A stretch of DNA of 64,000 nt, taken from Pomphorhynchus laevis. Its lineage: Eukaryota > Acanthocephala > Palaeacanthocephala > Echinorhynchida > Pomphorhynchidae. Each line of letters opens with the position of its first letter. Positions within the stretch are counted from its first letter, which is position 1. Below, in pieces: positions 1 through 12,005 of the stretch. The stretch lies in assembly GCA_012934845.2 (NCBI GenBank), contig WNNJ02000147.1, forward strand, positions 152,538-216,537, in the 5' to 3' direction. A program made the position numbers and the translations under genes. The notes below the pieces were generated by a model, which ran no database searches, was not told where the DNA came from, and saw only the letters and a list, made by a program, of their open reading frames with translations.

Positions 1-402
1 AATTTTAATATCAATTATTAAAAATTTAATGTTTATTAAATATTTAATTATTATTAAATATTTAATAATATTAAATAATCAAATGCTTAATACATTTTTA
101 TCATCAAATAAATTTTCAAAGGGCAATGAATGCATCTTGGAATTTTCAACATTTCTTTTCAACTGTTTTGAATAAAACATTAAAAACTATAAATAATATT
201 ATAGTTATTTTTAGTTATTAAATATTAATATTTAATTATATAATAAATAATTAAATATTAATATTAAAATTTTAATATCAATTATTAAAAATTTAATGTT
301 TATTAAATATTTAATTATTATTAAATATTTAATAATATTAAATAATCAAATGCTTAATACATTTTTATCATCAAATAAATTTTCAAAGGGCAATGAATGC
401 AT
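1..402. repeat. AT-rich direct duplication, two 135-bp copies
   Basis: Bases 1-135 reappear as 268-402 with an offset of exactly 267; both copies end in GGGCAATGAATGCAT. The left copy is cut by the window edge, so the unit may be longer. The spacer is almost pure A/T. It lies in the intron or region downstream of the last visible PLRG1 exon. No coding signal is seen here. Confidence 0.85.
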
Positions 403-582
403 TTATTATTGATGGAAAATGAGTTCAATTGACTGCCTAATAATTTTTTTTGTGGCAGTTAAAGAAAAAGTTAATTGAAGGTGTTAATTGCTAATATGGA
501 ATTTTTCGAAATATTCAAGTGTCTATCATTTAAAAGTAAATTAAAATTGTAATTTTTATTTTACTTTAAAACATAAATATAC

Positions 583-3500
583 CTGTGGCTCTGTTGCTTG
601 ACATCTGACATCTGCAACTGTATTAGTGTGTCCATTAAGGCAATGAATTTGAGCTTTCGTCCTCATATCCCACAGCTTTAATAAAATAAAACAATTAGAA
701 GTCATAAATGATGTTTGTTTGACTAACTCTGGCAACGCAATCTCGACCACAGCTTACGAGTACATCAAGAGTGGGATGAAGTGCAAGACCGTGTACTGCA
801 CTTAAATGACCATGGTAATGTCGTACAACCTAAATAGTCAACACGCAATAAAAAATCAGCATTTTTAATTATTTACGATTGTTTCAAATTTTTTGAAAAT
901 ATACGAATTCTTTAAATTTATAGTAAACGCTAATTACAAATTTGTAAATTGGCAAGCACTCACTGAATTAACTACTCTATTAATTGAATTACTAATTTAT
1001 TATTAATTTATTAATAATAAATGGTGCCGTGTGACCGGGCAGTTGTGCGGAGACAGCGAAAGAGGCATCACTATCTGAAGCGGATTAGCCTTTATATAGG
1101 AATGTGGAATGTCATCTCCAATTACGTAAATTTTACAATTTTTATCAAATAATATTGTTAATTAATTTATAACTTAATTATATAATTAAGTTATATAATA
1201 TTAATATAATAATATTAATATAATATTAATATTGATTATATTATAATAATATTAATTATAATATTATTAATGACATAACTTAGCTGCTGTTATAATTAGA
1301 AAATGACCTTAGAATAATTCTTAGAATTATACTTAGAATAATTCTTACGTAATTGGCGTAATTACGCCAATTCCAATTACGCCAATTAAATTAATTGAAT
1401 TATTAAAAATATTTAAAAATACTAAAACTGTAATTATGTGAAAATCATGTTTGCATTCATAAAACCGAGATTGTATCAATAAGCGTTGTTAAGGCCCATA
1501 AAGGCGGTCCAGGACCGTAGGACACTTTCTTCAGAAGTCGATGCAATGTGGAAGTAATATCTTCTATAGAAACGAGTGCATTCGCCACATTATAAAATTC
1601 ATTGCAATATTGAGAGTGACTAAGCAAGGAACTTTTTAAGGTTTCGATTTTCCCATTGTTAAGCTGGTTTAGCTTATTAACCTATTCTGATTCGCATAGT
1701 TGGTCAAAACTTGAGATCGTTGGGTTGCAACATTTCCAAAATGCGGAGAACGATTTTTTTGCATTTAAGTCGCGAAAAACAGACTTACGCGATCTATCGA
1801 TCATAATGGAAATTTTCTGTTTCAGGTAATTGTAATTTGTAAGATTATTTGATCGGTAATTAATTATATTATAGCTACATTATATTACATAGCTACGTTT
1901 AGAAAATTATATTAGAATAATTCTAAGATTAGAATAATTCTTAGAATTATACTTAGAATAATTCTTACGTAATTGGCGTAATTACGCCAATTTCAATTAG
2001 AAATTCCAATTACGCCAATTAAATTAATTGAATTATTAAAAATATTTAAAAATACTTAAACTGTAATTATGTGAAAATAATTTTTGCTAACATAAAAATT
2101 GTTGCATTCTCGGTTTGCATTCATAAAACCGAGATTGATTGTTTTATTGTCATATTACCTTATTCATTTCGAGATCCCAACATTTAACTTGTTTATCTTC
2201 TCCGGCACTGAATAGATACGGTTGTTTCTCGCTAATTGCAACGCCACGAACAGTGCTAACGTGACCAGTAAGTGATAACTTAAGATGTCCAGTTGCCAAG
2301 TCCCAAATCTAATTTTATAATTAAGATATTAATAATAAACTTTGGCTTAAAAACCTTAATCATTCGATCAGCTGCTCCAGTTATGAACCACTCATTACCA
2401 GGTTCAACATCCACACATCTTACCCATCCAAGATGACCACTAATTACACGATAAAGCTTCCAAGGCCGATGCCATTGCGGTCGGGGAAGATTAATAGGTT
2501 TTCGTGGAGTAAGTGCAGTGTTCGAATTGGATTGCTGTAAAGTAACGGGTGAAATAATTAAAACGGTAACATGCACTTATATAACCTTTTGTTGATCCTT
2601 ATATGGCAAGCACTGAAGTGATTGCCTAAATATTAAAAAATTCAAAATTAAACAATAATTTTAAAAGCACCTGTAATTAGCATTAGATTTTGAAGCATCG
2701 TCATTTCTAGGGGTTAAGCTCTTAGGATTTTGCACTATAAAAAAGTTAAAATAAATGGCTATTTAACAATTTATTATTATTATTTCAAAAGATCGATTTT
2801 TTCGTTATTTTAAAATAATTTTTGACTGCAATGCTAATATGAGTGTGATTTTGTTTAAAATTTATTTTCAATGGATTTGCAAATTGATTAAAATTTAACT
2901 ATTTAATTGATTTTATTATTTTGTTAAATTTGAATTATAAATTCATAAAAATTCATATAAATTTTCATATAAAAAATATATAAAACTTACATAAATGTAT
3001 ATATTCTTGAAATAACATAAAGTAACATAAAAATAACAAAATAAACATTGAATTATAAATTCACCGTTAACTCCTTTCTCGAGTTCTTGGTTTCTTGAAT
3101 AATCGGATTTTAGCTCCGGCAGCACAGACATAACCGAGCCATAATCATCTTTTGCTCTAATAGCTCGATGTATTTCTAAACTGATCGATTAAAATGATGA
3201 TAATAACACGAAGAACTTGATTAAAAGAACTTGATAATTATTTGATTAAATAACTTTACAATAAATTATTTTAAAAATCAATTTAATATTTAGATTATTT
3301 AATAATAATTTAATATAATTGGTCATTTTGATTAATATAACAGCGATGTTTTATTATAATCGCTTTCTATATGGAACATCATTGAGAATTTGCTAGGATT
3401 TGGTTCATATTCGGTATTAATATATTAAAATTTGTGTTTATTTATCTAAATATTAAGGATAACTGATAATAATATTTAATAAGTATTAATAAATAATATT

Positions 3501-4184
3501 TATTAATATCAATTTTAACGAAAATTGTTAGGTGCAAAAAAAGATAAAAATCCAAATCTCAAATATAAAAAATCTCTTTTTATATTATTTATATAAAAAC
3601 CTATGATAAAAAGGATATTAATTATAAAGGCTATGTTTTGTGTAAACGTACCTTTGGATAGCTTGACTCAGTTTCATATTTTATCATTGAAATATTCGTA
3701 CTTTATACCGCATCAGAAAAATATTATTTGTTAGTATATTTGAGAAATTTAACAATTTGTAAGCGCCAGACTATCCAAACATTCACAAATGACCCATCAT
3801 GCAATGAATTGTCTAAGCTACTAAAACGTTCTGTTGAAAACTCGATCGCAGACTGTGAATCAACAATCTGTAGAAGTTGAAAGTTGTTTTAATGTGGCAA
3901 ATAGAAGATGTGTAGATTCATAAATTTGAATTTTTATAACATCAATTTACTTAAAAGACGTTTTTAATACATTCATATTACTTTCAAAGCATTCATGAAT
4001 ACGAGAATATTGCATGTATTGAATATAGCTAGACTAGAATTACTAAAAATAATTAAAATACTTACGCTTTTTCATCGTCTTTAATCATACGATCTTTATC
4101 GTGCAGAAAAAAGTCATGTGTGCGTTTCAGAGATCGGAATAATAACGTGTGAACCGAGTGCTTTTGAACATCTGAAGAACTCAT
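583..4184 (-). CDS. PLRG1: Pleiotropic regulator 1, WD40 spliceosome protein (partial, C-terminus off the window)
   Basis: PLRG1 is a nuclear WD40 protein of the Prp19/CDC5L complex, needed for spliceosome activation. Eight exons join without a frame break: 4066-4184, 3065-3180, 2671-2734, 2586-2625, 2355-2534, 2159-2308, 728-829 and 583-675, giving 288 codons. All introns are GT..AG, with phases that agree. The N-terminus has [19 protein letters not shown], a signature of the family. The exon at 2355-2534 carries [16 protein letters not shown], the start of the first WD repeat; later exons give [28 protein letters not shown] and [13 protein letters not shown]. The last visible exon ends at TEPQ with a good donor, so about two to three more repeats lie left of position 1. 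Introns are 45, 46, 51, 52, 330, 885 and 1329 bp; the largest holds repeats and a LINE scrap. The N-terminal linker is shorter than in vertebrates. The start is the ATG at 4182-4184, which matches the family N-terminus. Confidence 0.93.
1309..2137. repeat. Duplicated AT-rich repeat in PLRG1 intron 6
   Basis: The stretch 1309-1474 (starting TTAGAATAATTCTTAGAATT) recurs at 1929-2137 with small insertions. Both copies contain the palindrome TTGGCGTAATTACGCCAA and end with CATTCATAAAACCGAGATTG. The copies bracket a LINE-like coding scrap (1488-1804), so they could be flanking repeats of a composite insertion, although similar ends could also reflect a simple segmental duplication. Confidence 0.8.
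1488..1804 (-). pseudogene. LINE-like reverse transcriptase scrap (pre-RT region)
   Basis: The minus strand reads from 1804 as a broken coding stretch with [19 protein letters not shown] followed, after an in-frame stop near 1680, by [16 protein letters not shown] and GPGP. This resembles the segment between endonuclease and RT domains of CR1/Jockey-type LINEs, where an FWK motif precedes a K..GPGPDGI-like RT motif. It is inside PLRG1 intron 6. The family is unidentified and the match is weak. Confidence 0.45.
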
Positions 4185-6270
4185 ATCTGAAAGTGCCAAC
4201 TTCAAGAATTAGATCATAAAAAATTAAGATCAATATTCTGGATAAATACAATTAGAATACAATCAATACAATCAATTAGATCAATACATCTGGATTGATA
4301 AATTTGCAGTAGACATATTTTATTTTTTGTAATAATTTTTGCAATAATTTGGAATTAGCGAATAATTAATTGGTGAATAAAGCTCACAAATTATTATTAT
4401 ATATTTTTTAATATAAAAACAATGAAGCTTGATAACTTCATTATACGTTGACTGGTTACTTTATTTTAATATCATATCGAAATAAAATTTACAAATTGAA
4501 ATACAATCTAAAAAACAGGAAGGTGATTATCGTGTGCTACCTCAAGCATGCACGCGTCATTTCCTCGTTGAACTGCCACTGGCGCTTTATGAAAAACCTG
4601 GCCGCTTGAGGCTGCGGGTGGTTCAAATTAATCGTGTGTCTAGTTTTCGAAAGAACTATTTAGTATCCTGACCGAGCAAGCCCAATGTGTCAATAGCGAT
4701 GAGCGCAAAATAATAGCCGCGTTGATTATTCTAATTATTTCAATAGTAATTATATTTTAATTATAGTACACTGCGTTTGGTATAGAAATTTCAATAATAC
4801 AGTGAATGTGAAATTACCATTAAATCATTAAATCATTTTTTCATAATTTAATCAATTTTAAATTATTTAATAATAATTTAAAAATGATTATTAAACAAAG
4901 GTTAAAGATTAAACTTTTGGTTGGTCAGTAAAAGTTAAAATGCAATTTAATCGTATTATAAAAATTGACACATAAAATTTAAAATAATTTATATTGCGAA
5001 AATTAAAATAATATTTACAGCGAAATCAAAATAAAGGTTAATCATTACAAGTAATACAATTCTATACAAAGAAAAGCAAAATGAAAAATAACGTAATAAA
5101 AACTAATAAAGAGCACTACTTTCACGGTTTACTTTACGGACAGGGCAAAACTAAAAATATGCAACAAATCAAACTAAGATTACACCTTGAAAAAATCGAA
5201 AATTTGATGCAGACATCTACCAATCCACGATGGAACGAAGTGAAATCTTATAATTAATGCATGGATTTGTCACAGTTGTGCTCATTTTAGAAAGGTATCG
5301 TTTGGTTGAAAGCTGACAGTAAGTTTCTGCTGTAAATACAGATGTTTGGAAGATGTCATGATCGAGATGGTATATAGTAATTCCTATATTTATAAAATTT
5401 CTTTGAAGTTATGTATTAAACAAAGGATATAAGCGAACTACAGCGTATATCGAGAGTCGTTCAAGACAGGAGGAGATTGAAGAGAATAAGACAGGAACTG
5501 CATGTTTGTACATTCGACGTATGTTTGTTTTAAAAAGCGAATCATGATGTAGAAAAGTGCAGTAGTTTACGAACTCAAGTAGATAATTTAACAATTCAGA
5601 TGCGAATTCGTTATATCATTTGATTTATTTGCCACAAAAGAACTCGCCATATCATATTGATATAAAAAATATGTTCTTGATTCTATATGTTTTATTAGAG
5701 TGCAAAATTTGTAAAGTTTTTATATAGTCTGTGCATATGGCTTATACGCTAATCCATAATTCAATAATTAGTAAAGTTCTTACAAAATCAGCTACATATC
5801 CACTTGACTTCCAGTTCATACTAATGAGCTGTTCGATCTCAAGGAATCTTTTCTACATAATTTTTGTAAATCAGCACTTTAGAAACCAAGGGAATCTTTT
5901 GTACTAGATCATCTGCATAAAAGATTTTAGTATATCTTCAAACAGCTACAATTTAAAGAACGACTCAATTCTTTGGTCATGCACATTTTAAATACACCAA
6001 TAAATTACCGAAACACGTGGTTAACGTGGGCGGAACTTCATAACCCATACAACGTTCTCTATAAGTTGCTAGATATTCATTCATATTAAAAGTTATTTAC
6101 TAGTACTCCCAAGCAGAATAATGGTTTGTTCAAAGACGATACAGATACAGAGAATTTAAAATAGGTGGGGCATGGTGATAGACGTTACCGCTTGATCACA
6201 ATGTATTTTCTAACTAACTTATTATGTTTTAAGATTGTTGAATAAAACTATTTAAGTGGATATGATTTAT
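4185..6270. other. PLRG1 upstream region, no supported gene
   Basis: About 2 kb between the PLRG1 start codon and the decayed Ty3/gypsy element. A locally GC-richer block at 4505-4730 stands out from the AT-rich surroundings and could hold the PLRG1 promoter, but no defined element is visible. A 58-codon open frame on the plus strand from about 5082 has no recognisable domain. The 5' LTR of the gypsy element should lie in 5800-6270, but no matching 3' copy could be found by eye. Confidence 0.5.
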
Positions 6271-6277
6271 TTAGTAA

Positions 6278-6650
6278 TTGTTTCAAATAGACTTAATGCT
6301 GCGTCCTGTCAAATTTGAAGATAAATCAGATTCCAATCCCGCTCAATTCAAGCACTGGATTCGAACGTTCGAAAACTGCATCGAAGAAATAGTATCAACA
6401 AATGCGTATATGCCTCCTAACAAACTTCATCTATTCATCCATTATGTATCCAGGCAAATGTATGATCTTGTATTCGACTGCGCTACATATAAAGAGGCGA
6501 AGTTCATTCTCGGAAAAGCCTTTTTAAAACCTGCTAATTAAATCTTTGCTTGGCATCGACTGGCCACTTGAAAATAGAGTAATCTCAACAATATTGATGA
6601 CTTTGTGCGACAATTGGTTCAACTGGCGATATATCACTTGCGATCATTCA
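6278..6650 (+). pseudogene. Ty3/gypsy gag, N-terminal part
   Basis: Open frame to 6541 with LRPVKFEDKSDSNPAQFKHW, then RTFENCIEE and YVSRQMYDLVFDCATYKEA, typical of Ty3 gag capsid proteins. After the stop at 6539-6541 the same or adjacent frame still reads IFAWHRLAT and IDDFVRQLVQLA, the conserved downstream gag segment, up to about 6650 where the CR1 sequence starts. It is therefore a pseudogene with at least two stops. Confidence 0.85.
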
Positions 6651-7711
6651 TGTGCGGCTTTTGCAGTGCTGTTATACGAAGGGCTACGAGGAGTGAGCAA
6701 AACAAACCTACCGATGATAATGATAATAACCAATGTACCAATTCATGTACAGACACCACAAAACAAGCCGATCAACTAGAGATCTCCCCTCACGTCCAGA
6801 GTAAAACACAACATGATAATAGCCTTTCTGTGGCTTCAACGCCAACTCGAGTGTGGAAAAGGGGACATGAGAGGTCATATACGATTACTAAGATAGTTTC
6901 TGATGACGATTCGCACATCATTTCATCTACGCTAGAAAATTACTTGCCTCCTAAATCAGTAGTAAATGCCACAAGTTCCAACATTGAAGTTGAGCCTCAA
7001 TGCCGGATGGGCGACAGTGTTTTACGGACTTCATTGAATTCAAAGCATGCTCTTATAAATGTTGCACCATGTGATAAGCCAATTATCGACAACAATGACA
7101 CCAGTGTCCAAGCAAATTCGTCGTCCAGCTTGTGCACGTCTTCAGACAACAGATCCCCAACCCATATAGCATCGAACTTTTCCCCTACAGAAAATAGTAA
7201 AGTTCGACATGCGAAGTCGGTTGAGATAACTCGGCATCATTATGACAGGTCATATAGCGTGTTATTCAGCGAACTTACTGAGTCCAATTCCGCAAACTCA
7301 CAGGAACATATGGACCATGACGTGTCTATTTTGCGTAAGGTATTATCCCATCTATTGCATGAAGGTGATGAAGAGTTAGCATCGTCTATACACGTGAAGA
7401 AGCTATTTCGGCTTGGTAAAAGAACACAGGAGAAACCAAGACTGTTGAAGGTGATATTGTCCTCTAGTGATCATGTGCGCATGTTGTTATCACGTGGATA
7501 TCGTCTTAGGGGGTTGCCATTTCGTATCCTTCGTGACCTTTCGCCAGATGAGCGATTACAATTACGAAAAGCAAACATCGAATTGATACACCGGCTTTCT
7601 CAAGGTGAGGCTAATATATGCATACGGGATTTTCGGGTTGTCAAGTGGCGTCCTGTCGTACGTTGGAAACAGTTGGCTCCTTTAACTGTCGGGACCCCTG
7701 CTTCCATGTAA
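6605..7711 (+). CDS. CR1-like ORF1 protein, 5'-truncated and fused to gag
   Basis: The 368-codon open frame is a junction product: its first roughly 16 residues (MRQLVQLAIYHLRSFM) continue the gypsy gag, and CR1 ORF1 begins at CGFCSAVIRR. The rest is a polar linker followed by a conserved C-terminal domain with KKLFRLGKR, KPRLLKVILSSSDHVRMLL and ILRDLSPDERLQLRKA, shared with ORF1 of the other CR1-like copies. This domain probably binds RNA, by analogy with other LINE ORF1 proteins. The first half of the ORF1 zinc finger is missing. It overlaps ORF2 by 94 bases. Confidence 0.8.
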   Translation: MRQLVQLAIYHLRSFMCGFCSAVIRRATRSEQNKPTDDNDNNQCTNSCTDTTKQADQLEISPHVQSKTQHDNSLSVASTPTRVWKRGHERSYTITKIVSDDDSHIISSTLENYLPPKSVVNATSSNIEVEPQCRMGDSVLRTSLNSKHALINVAPCDKPIIDNNDTSVQANSSSSLCTSSDNRSPTHIASNFSPTENSKVRHAKSVEITRHHYDRSYSVLFSELTESNSANSQEHMDHDVSILRKVLSHLLHEGDEELASSIHVKKLFRLGKRTQEKPRLLKVILSSSDHVRMLLSRGYRLRGLPFRILRDLSPDERLQLRKANIELIHRLSQGEANICIRDFRVVKWRPVVRWKQLAPLTVGTPASM

Positions 7712-10690
7712 ATTCAGAGAACACTGACCATTCCTTAGGGTATCTGATTGTATTTGATAGACCGTGCCTTAGTAAAACCAAAAAGGATTCCAATGCAACT
7801 CGTTGCTATTTATCGGTAGGTTATTCAAATTTACGAAGTCTTCCTCCACAACTTGTAGAGCTTCGATACCATGTTGAGGTTAATGCGTATGATATATTCT
7901 GTGTTAGTGAGTCATGGCTACATGAACACATCTTGGATGCCACTGTAAATATTCCAGGTTATCGTCTACTTCGAGGGGACAGGAGGTCCAGTATGCGAGG
8001 GGGCGGTGTTGCAGTGTACGTTCGAGACCATTTGCTAATTTCTGGCATCGATCAAGTTTGTGATCCGCAAGGCTCGTTCGAGAGTATTACCTTTCATATT
8101 GGGTATGATCGTGTTGGTATCAGTCTCTGCGTTGTATATCGCTCACCTTCTATGATCACTGATTGTAATCTTCTGAAGTCAGTATTGCGATCGATAAGTA
8201 TCAGTTCTCATTTCCTTCTTCTAGGAGACTTCAACCTACCTAGATCAGATTGGCGGCAAACAATATTTGATGATGGCACCGTCGTAGAAAGAGAAATCTC
8301 CCACTTCCTCGCTGATGAACTCTTACTAGTACAACACATTCAAGAGCCCACACGATTTTCTTCCCATAATAATGATACTATACTTGACTTGGTTTTTTCC
8401 AAACGTCTTGAAGACATAGCTCGAGTGGATTATCTTCCACCGATAGGTAACTCTGACCACTGCGTGCTATCACTACAGGTCACCCCAAACTTTAAATTCC
8501 GCCATTTTACGGCTCCCATCGTAAAACGGGTTTGGTCAAAAGTGCTTGATGAGCAAATTTTATCTTTCTGTCAACGTCGTCCACTATCTTTAACAAATAC
8601 TAAAGAAGTCTCACTAAAAGTGATTGGGGATTACCTTTTAGGTATTTCTGACGTGTTTGCACCAAAGCGTATCATCTCGCCAAATACTAAATATCCTGTT
8701 TGGTTCGATAAGGACCTGAGATTGATGTTGCGAGTACGAAATCGTCTTTGGAAGTTATCTCGTTCGCTTCCGTATTACGCCAACATTTATAGGTATCTTA
8801 GGAACGTCTGTACTCGTATGAAAACGTTAAAACGTGATAAATTCGAATCTACAATCATCAAGGAAGTTAATAGCAACCCCAAGCTATTTTGGTCATATGC
8901 TCGGCAAAACGGAACGCTCAACTCTGCAATCAAGCATGTGCACTCTGAATGTGGCTTGGTTACAAATGAAACTGATATAGCTGAGACCTTCGCATCCTCG
9001 TTCTCTTTATCCACTTTACCACATTGCGATTCTCATATGATATGGTATGGGTGCCCTATCCCTCCGCGTAATGAATCCCGGCCAATTTGCGTTACTGAAA
9101 TTCAAGATTATCTCAATAATATTCGTCCTTTTAGCGCAGCTGGCCCCGATGACATCTCCCCATACCTGCTCAAAGCTTTATCGAGTTACCTGGCACCATT
9201 CCTGACTATTATCTTTGATAAAATTCTGGCCACTGGCAGTGTCCCAGAAGATTGGAAAACTGCAACCGTTGTTCCTATTCCCAAAAAAATTTTTGCATCA
9301 TCCTGTGGTGATTATAGGCCAATAAGCTTAACCTCTTCTCTGTGCAAAGTTCTCGAACGCGCCATCAGCACTAGAGTCTACGATCATCTTGTCTCTCTTG
9401 GTATACTATCGTCCGCTCAACATGGTTTTCGTCACTCCCGTTCTTGTTTGACGAACTTGCTTACCGCGCGCGAAACTTGGACCCAGTCGTTAAGTTTTGG
9501 TAGCTCACTCGATATAATCTTTATTGATTTTTCGAAAGCCTTCGATCGCGTCCCTCATGATGGGATGATTAGGTTGTTAGCACACTACGGAGTATCCTCC
9601 ATGTTATGCAATTGGATTCGTGATTTTTTGGACGGGAGATCATTTCAGGTGAGGGTTGGCAATAGCATGTCTTCTACTAGGTTAGTTAAATCCGGAGTTC
9701 CGCAAGGTACAGTCCTTGGTCCCTTGCTTTTTATTATATTTCTCAATGATCTTCTGTTACGCATAAACAGTCCCTGCCTGGCATTCGCAGACGATGTGAA
9801 AGTGTGGTGCGATAGCATCTCAGATCCTGATGGCCGGCATCTACAACATGATCTCCAGACAATCTACGACTGGAGCAGTGCTACCGGTATGACCATAAAT
9901 GTAGATAAGTGCGTTCATATGAAACTCGGCAAATGTAAATCTGATCATGAATTCTATTTAGGATGTTATAAGCTTCACAACATTTCTGTTCATAGAGACC
10001 TAGGGATTATTTTGAATAACGACCTTAAAACACGACCGAATAACGATTATATCTACGGTAAAGCCATGAAGGCCTTGTATTGTATTAAGAACACATTTAG
10101 TAAGCTGCATCCAAAATTATTTAAGCATCTCTACTGTGCGTTAGTCCGTCCGCATGTGGAATACTGCATCGCATCAACTTTTCCATCCACCAAGGCTGAG
10201 ATGAAAAAGACCGAGTCGATTTTACGTAGAGGGACCAAACTTTGCATTACATCTCTTTATTCTTACAATGAGCGCCTAGCTTGCTTAAAAATGCCTTCAA
10301 CGGCCCAGAGGCTACTATATTTAGATCTTGTAGCGATGTGGCATTTGGTTCGTGGAAAAGAGGGGTTCCCATCCAATTCGATAAAATTGAGAAATTCGCG
10401 TCGCAGAGGTCACTCCCTTACGTTATTTAAATTCCCCATGGCAAAATAAGGAGTGTGAGTAGGCTTTCCCACCGCGCATTGAATGTTTGGAATTCGCTGC
10501 CTGAAGACGTCGTCAATGCTACTAGCAATAGACACTTCAAGAAGATGCTGCTGAAGTGGATTGTGAACTCTAATTTGGATTCGTGGATGTATTTTAATTG
10601 ATATTTTAAAATGTAATTTGTGAACAGTTGAAACAGCCATTTGCGGCTAGTAACTTGTACACTGTAATAATAATAACTAGCGAAATAATA
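6650..10690 (+). mobile_element. CR1-like LINE, copy 1 (5'-truncated, nested in gag)
   Basis: The element begins inside the ORF1 zinc finger at CGFCSAV (about 6650), directly after gag sequence, and runs to a TAA-rich tail near 10663-10678. It holds a 5'-truncated ORF1 and an ORF2 with apurinic-type endonuclease and RT. The 3' UTR shares CAGTTGAAACAGCCATTTG with copy 2, so the two families end alike. Gypsy gag resumes at about 10690. No target-site duplication is evident, as expected for CR1-type integration. Confidence 0.88.
7618..10601 (+). pseudogene. CR1-like ORF2: endonuclease and reverse transcriptase, one frameshift near the end
   Basis: Open for 943 codons from the ATG at 7618. Endonuclease motifs in order: GYSNLRSLPPQ, SESWLHEH, RGGGVAVYVR, LLGDFNLPRSDW and GNSDHCVL. 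RT motifs: VVPIPKK, YRPISLTSSLCKVLE, QHGFR, FIDFSKAFDRVPHDG (motif A), SGVPQGTVLGPLLF (motif B) and FADDVKVW (motif C). Compared with copy 2, a run of C near 10432-10435 is one base short. This shifts the frame and ends the protein early at 10447-10449. The missing C-terminal coding (SRLSHRALNVWNSLP) is still readable in the shifted frame to 10601. Otherwise intact. Confidence 0.9.
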
Positions 10691-11995
10691 CAATTTGCAG
10701 AAGGTAATGGCGAAAGTTAATGCTGAAGAAGCGATGACGCACTAATATCTGGGTTGAAGGATTCTATTATACAACAAAAGTTGTCGGAGTACAATTATTT
10801 CTATCTTGACATAGTGTAACAACGGCGTGAACCATAGAAACCGATCAAAAAGATGCGTAAAGTTATATACCACACCCCTAGGACAACCCAGTGTTTTCTG
10901 CTTCAGCTCAACTGGATTTCAATGGTTCCATAGAGACTAAAGTACAGATTAACAACGACTTTTCGGCAGTGACGAGAAATCCTTTCTCTAGTGGATCTCG
11001 AAATGTTTCTTAAAAATGTGATTTCTTCCGGAAGTGTTACCGCTTACGAACAAATTGTCCAGCGAGAGATCTTTATTGCTCCAAATTTGGTAAAAGAAGA
11101 CACTTCGGGGTTGTTTGTAGATCATCGCAACACTCATGTTCATTGATGCAGAATCCTAACCTTGCCATGACTTGCTCAATTCCAATACATTGATAAATTT
11201 TCGTCAAGATTGGAGACTTACAGTTTTGTACTTGTTGATAGTGGAAGTGTGCAGAATATCATGTCTACTCATACTCAGCAAAATTGCAAGTCATTGCTTT
11301 GTGGATTTGAAAATCGGAGGCAGGCTCTACAAAGATCAAAAAATTTTAATTCTACCGGGACTATGCTCGTCCTTAATTTTTGGAAAAGACTTTATGAAAC
11401 GAAATAGAAAAGTGGCTTTCGCGTACGATGATGGCACTTCGCTAGAGCTGTATGCACTACGACTTGTTCAAAAAATTACACTTTCTCTTTTATTCACAAA
11501 CTTGACAGAGGATCTTTATCCCATTGCCACTAAGTTCATAAGTCATTCGAAATCTGATAAAAATTTCATCAAAAAGGAAATTGGCAAAAGACTCAAGTAG
11601 GGGATAATCAAACATTCGAATTCTCCATAAAGGGCTCAGATGATTGTAACTAAATCCTTAAGAAGCTAACGTCGTATGATCATTGACTACTCTCGGATAA
11701 TCAACCGATTTACGTATGCCAACTCATTTCCGATACCTAGAATAAACAAACTCGCACAGGAGCTCTCTAAATATTGGGTTTTCTCAAAATTAGATATTGA
11801 ATCTGCGTAATATCAATGTCTCCTCAGAGTAGAGGATCGATGATATACTGCATTTGAGGCTATAGGTCAATTATACCAATACAAACGAATGCCATTTGGT
11901 CGGACGAATTTAGTGATGGCATTTCTAAAGAATTATGATGTGGATTATAAACGAAAATAACCAACATTCAACTTATGCTTACATTGATTATATTT
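10690..11995 (+). pseudogene. Ty3/gypsy gag end, protease and first half of RT
   Basis: Between the two LINEs. At about 10728-10790 the sequence reads DDALISGLKDSIIQQKLSE, the late gag motif. At about 11220-11265 LVDSGSVQNIMS supplies the aspartic protease DSG active site; after a frameshift KIGGRLYKDQKILILPGLCS and IFGKDFM match the protease C-terminal half. From about 11680 there is RFTYANSFPIPRI, then VFSKLDIESAYQCLLRVEDR, TAFEAIGQLYQYKRMPFGR and finally TYAYIDYI, the RT active-site region with YIDY in place of the usual Y(V/I)DD/N. Multiple stops. The break into CR1 copy 2 comes right after the active site. Confidence 0.85.
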
Positions 11996-12005
11996 AAATT
12001 TCACA

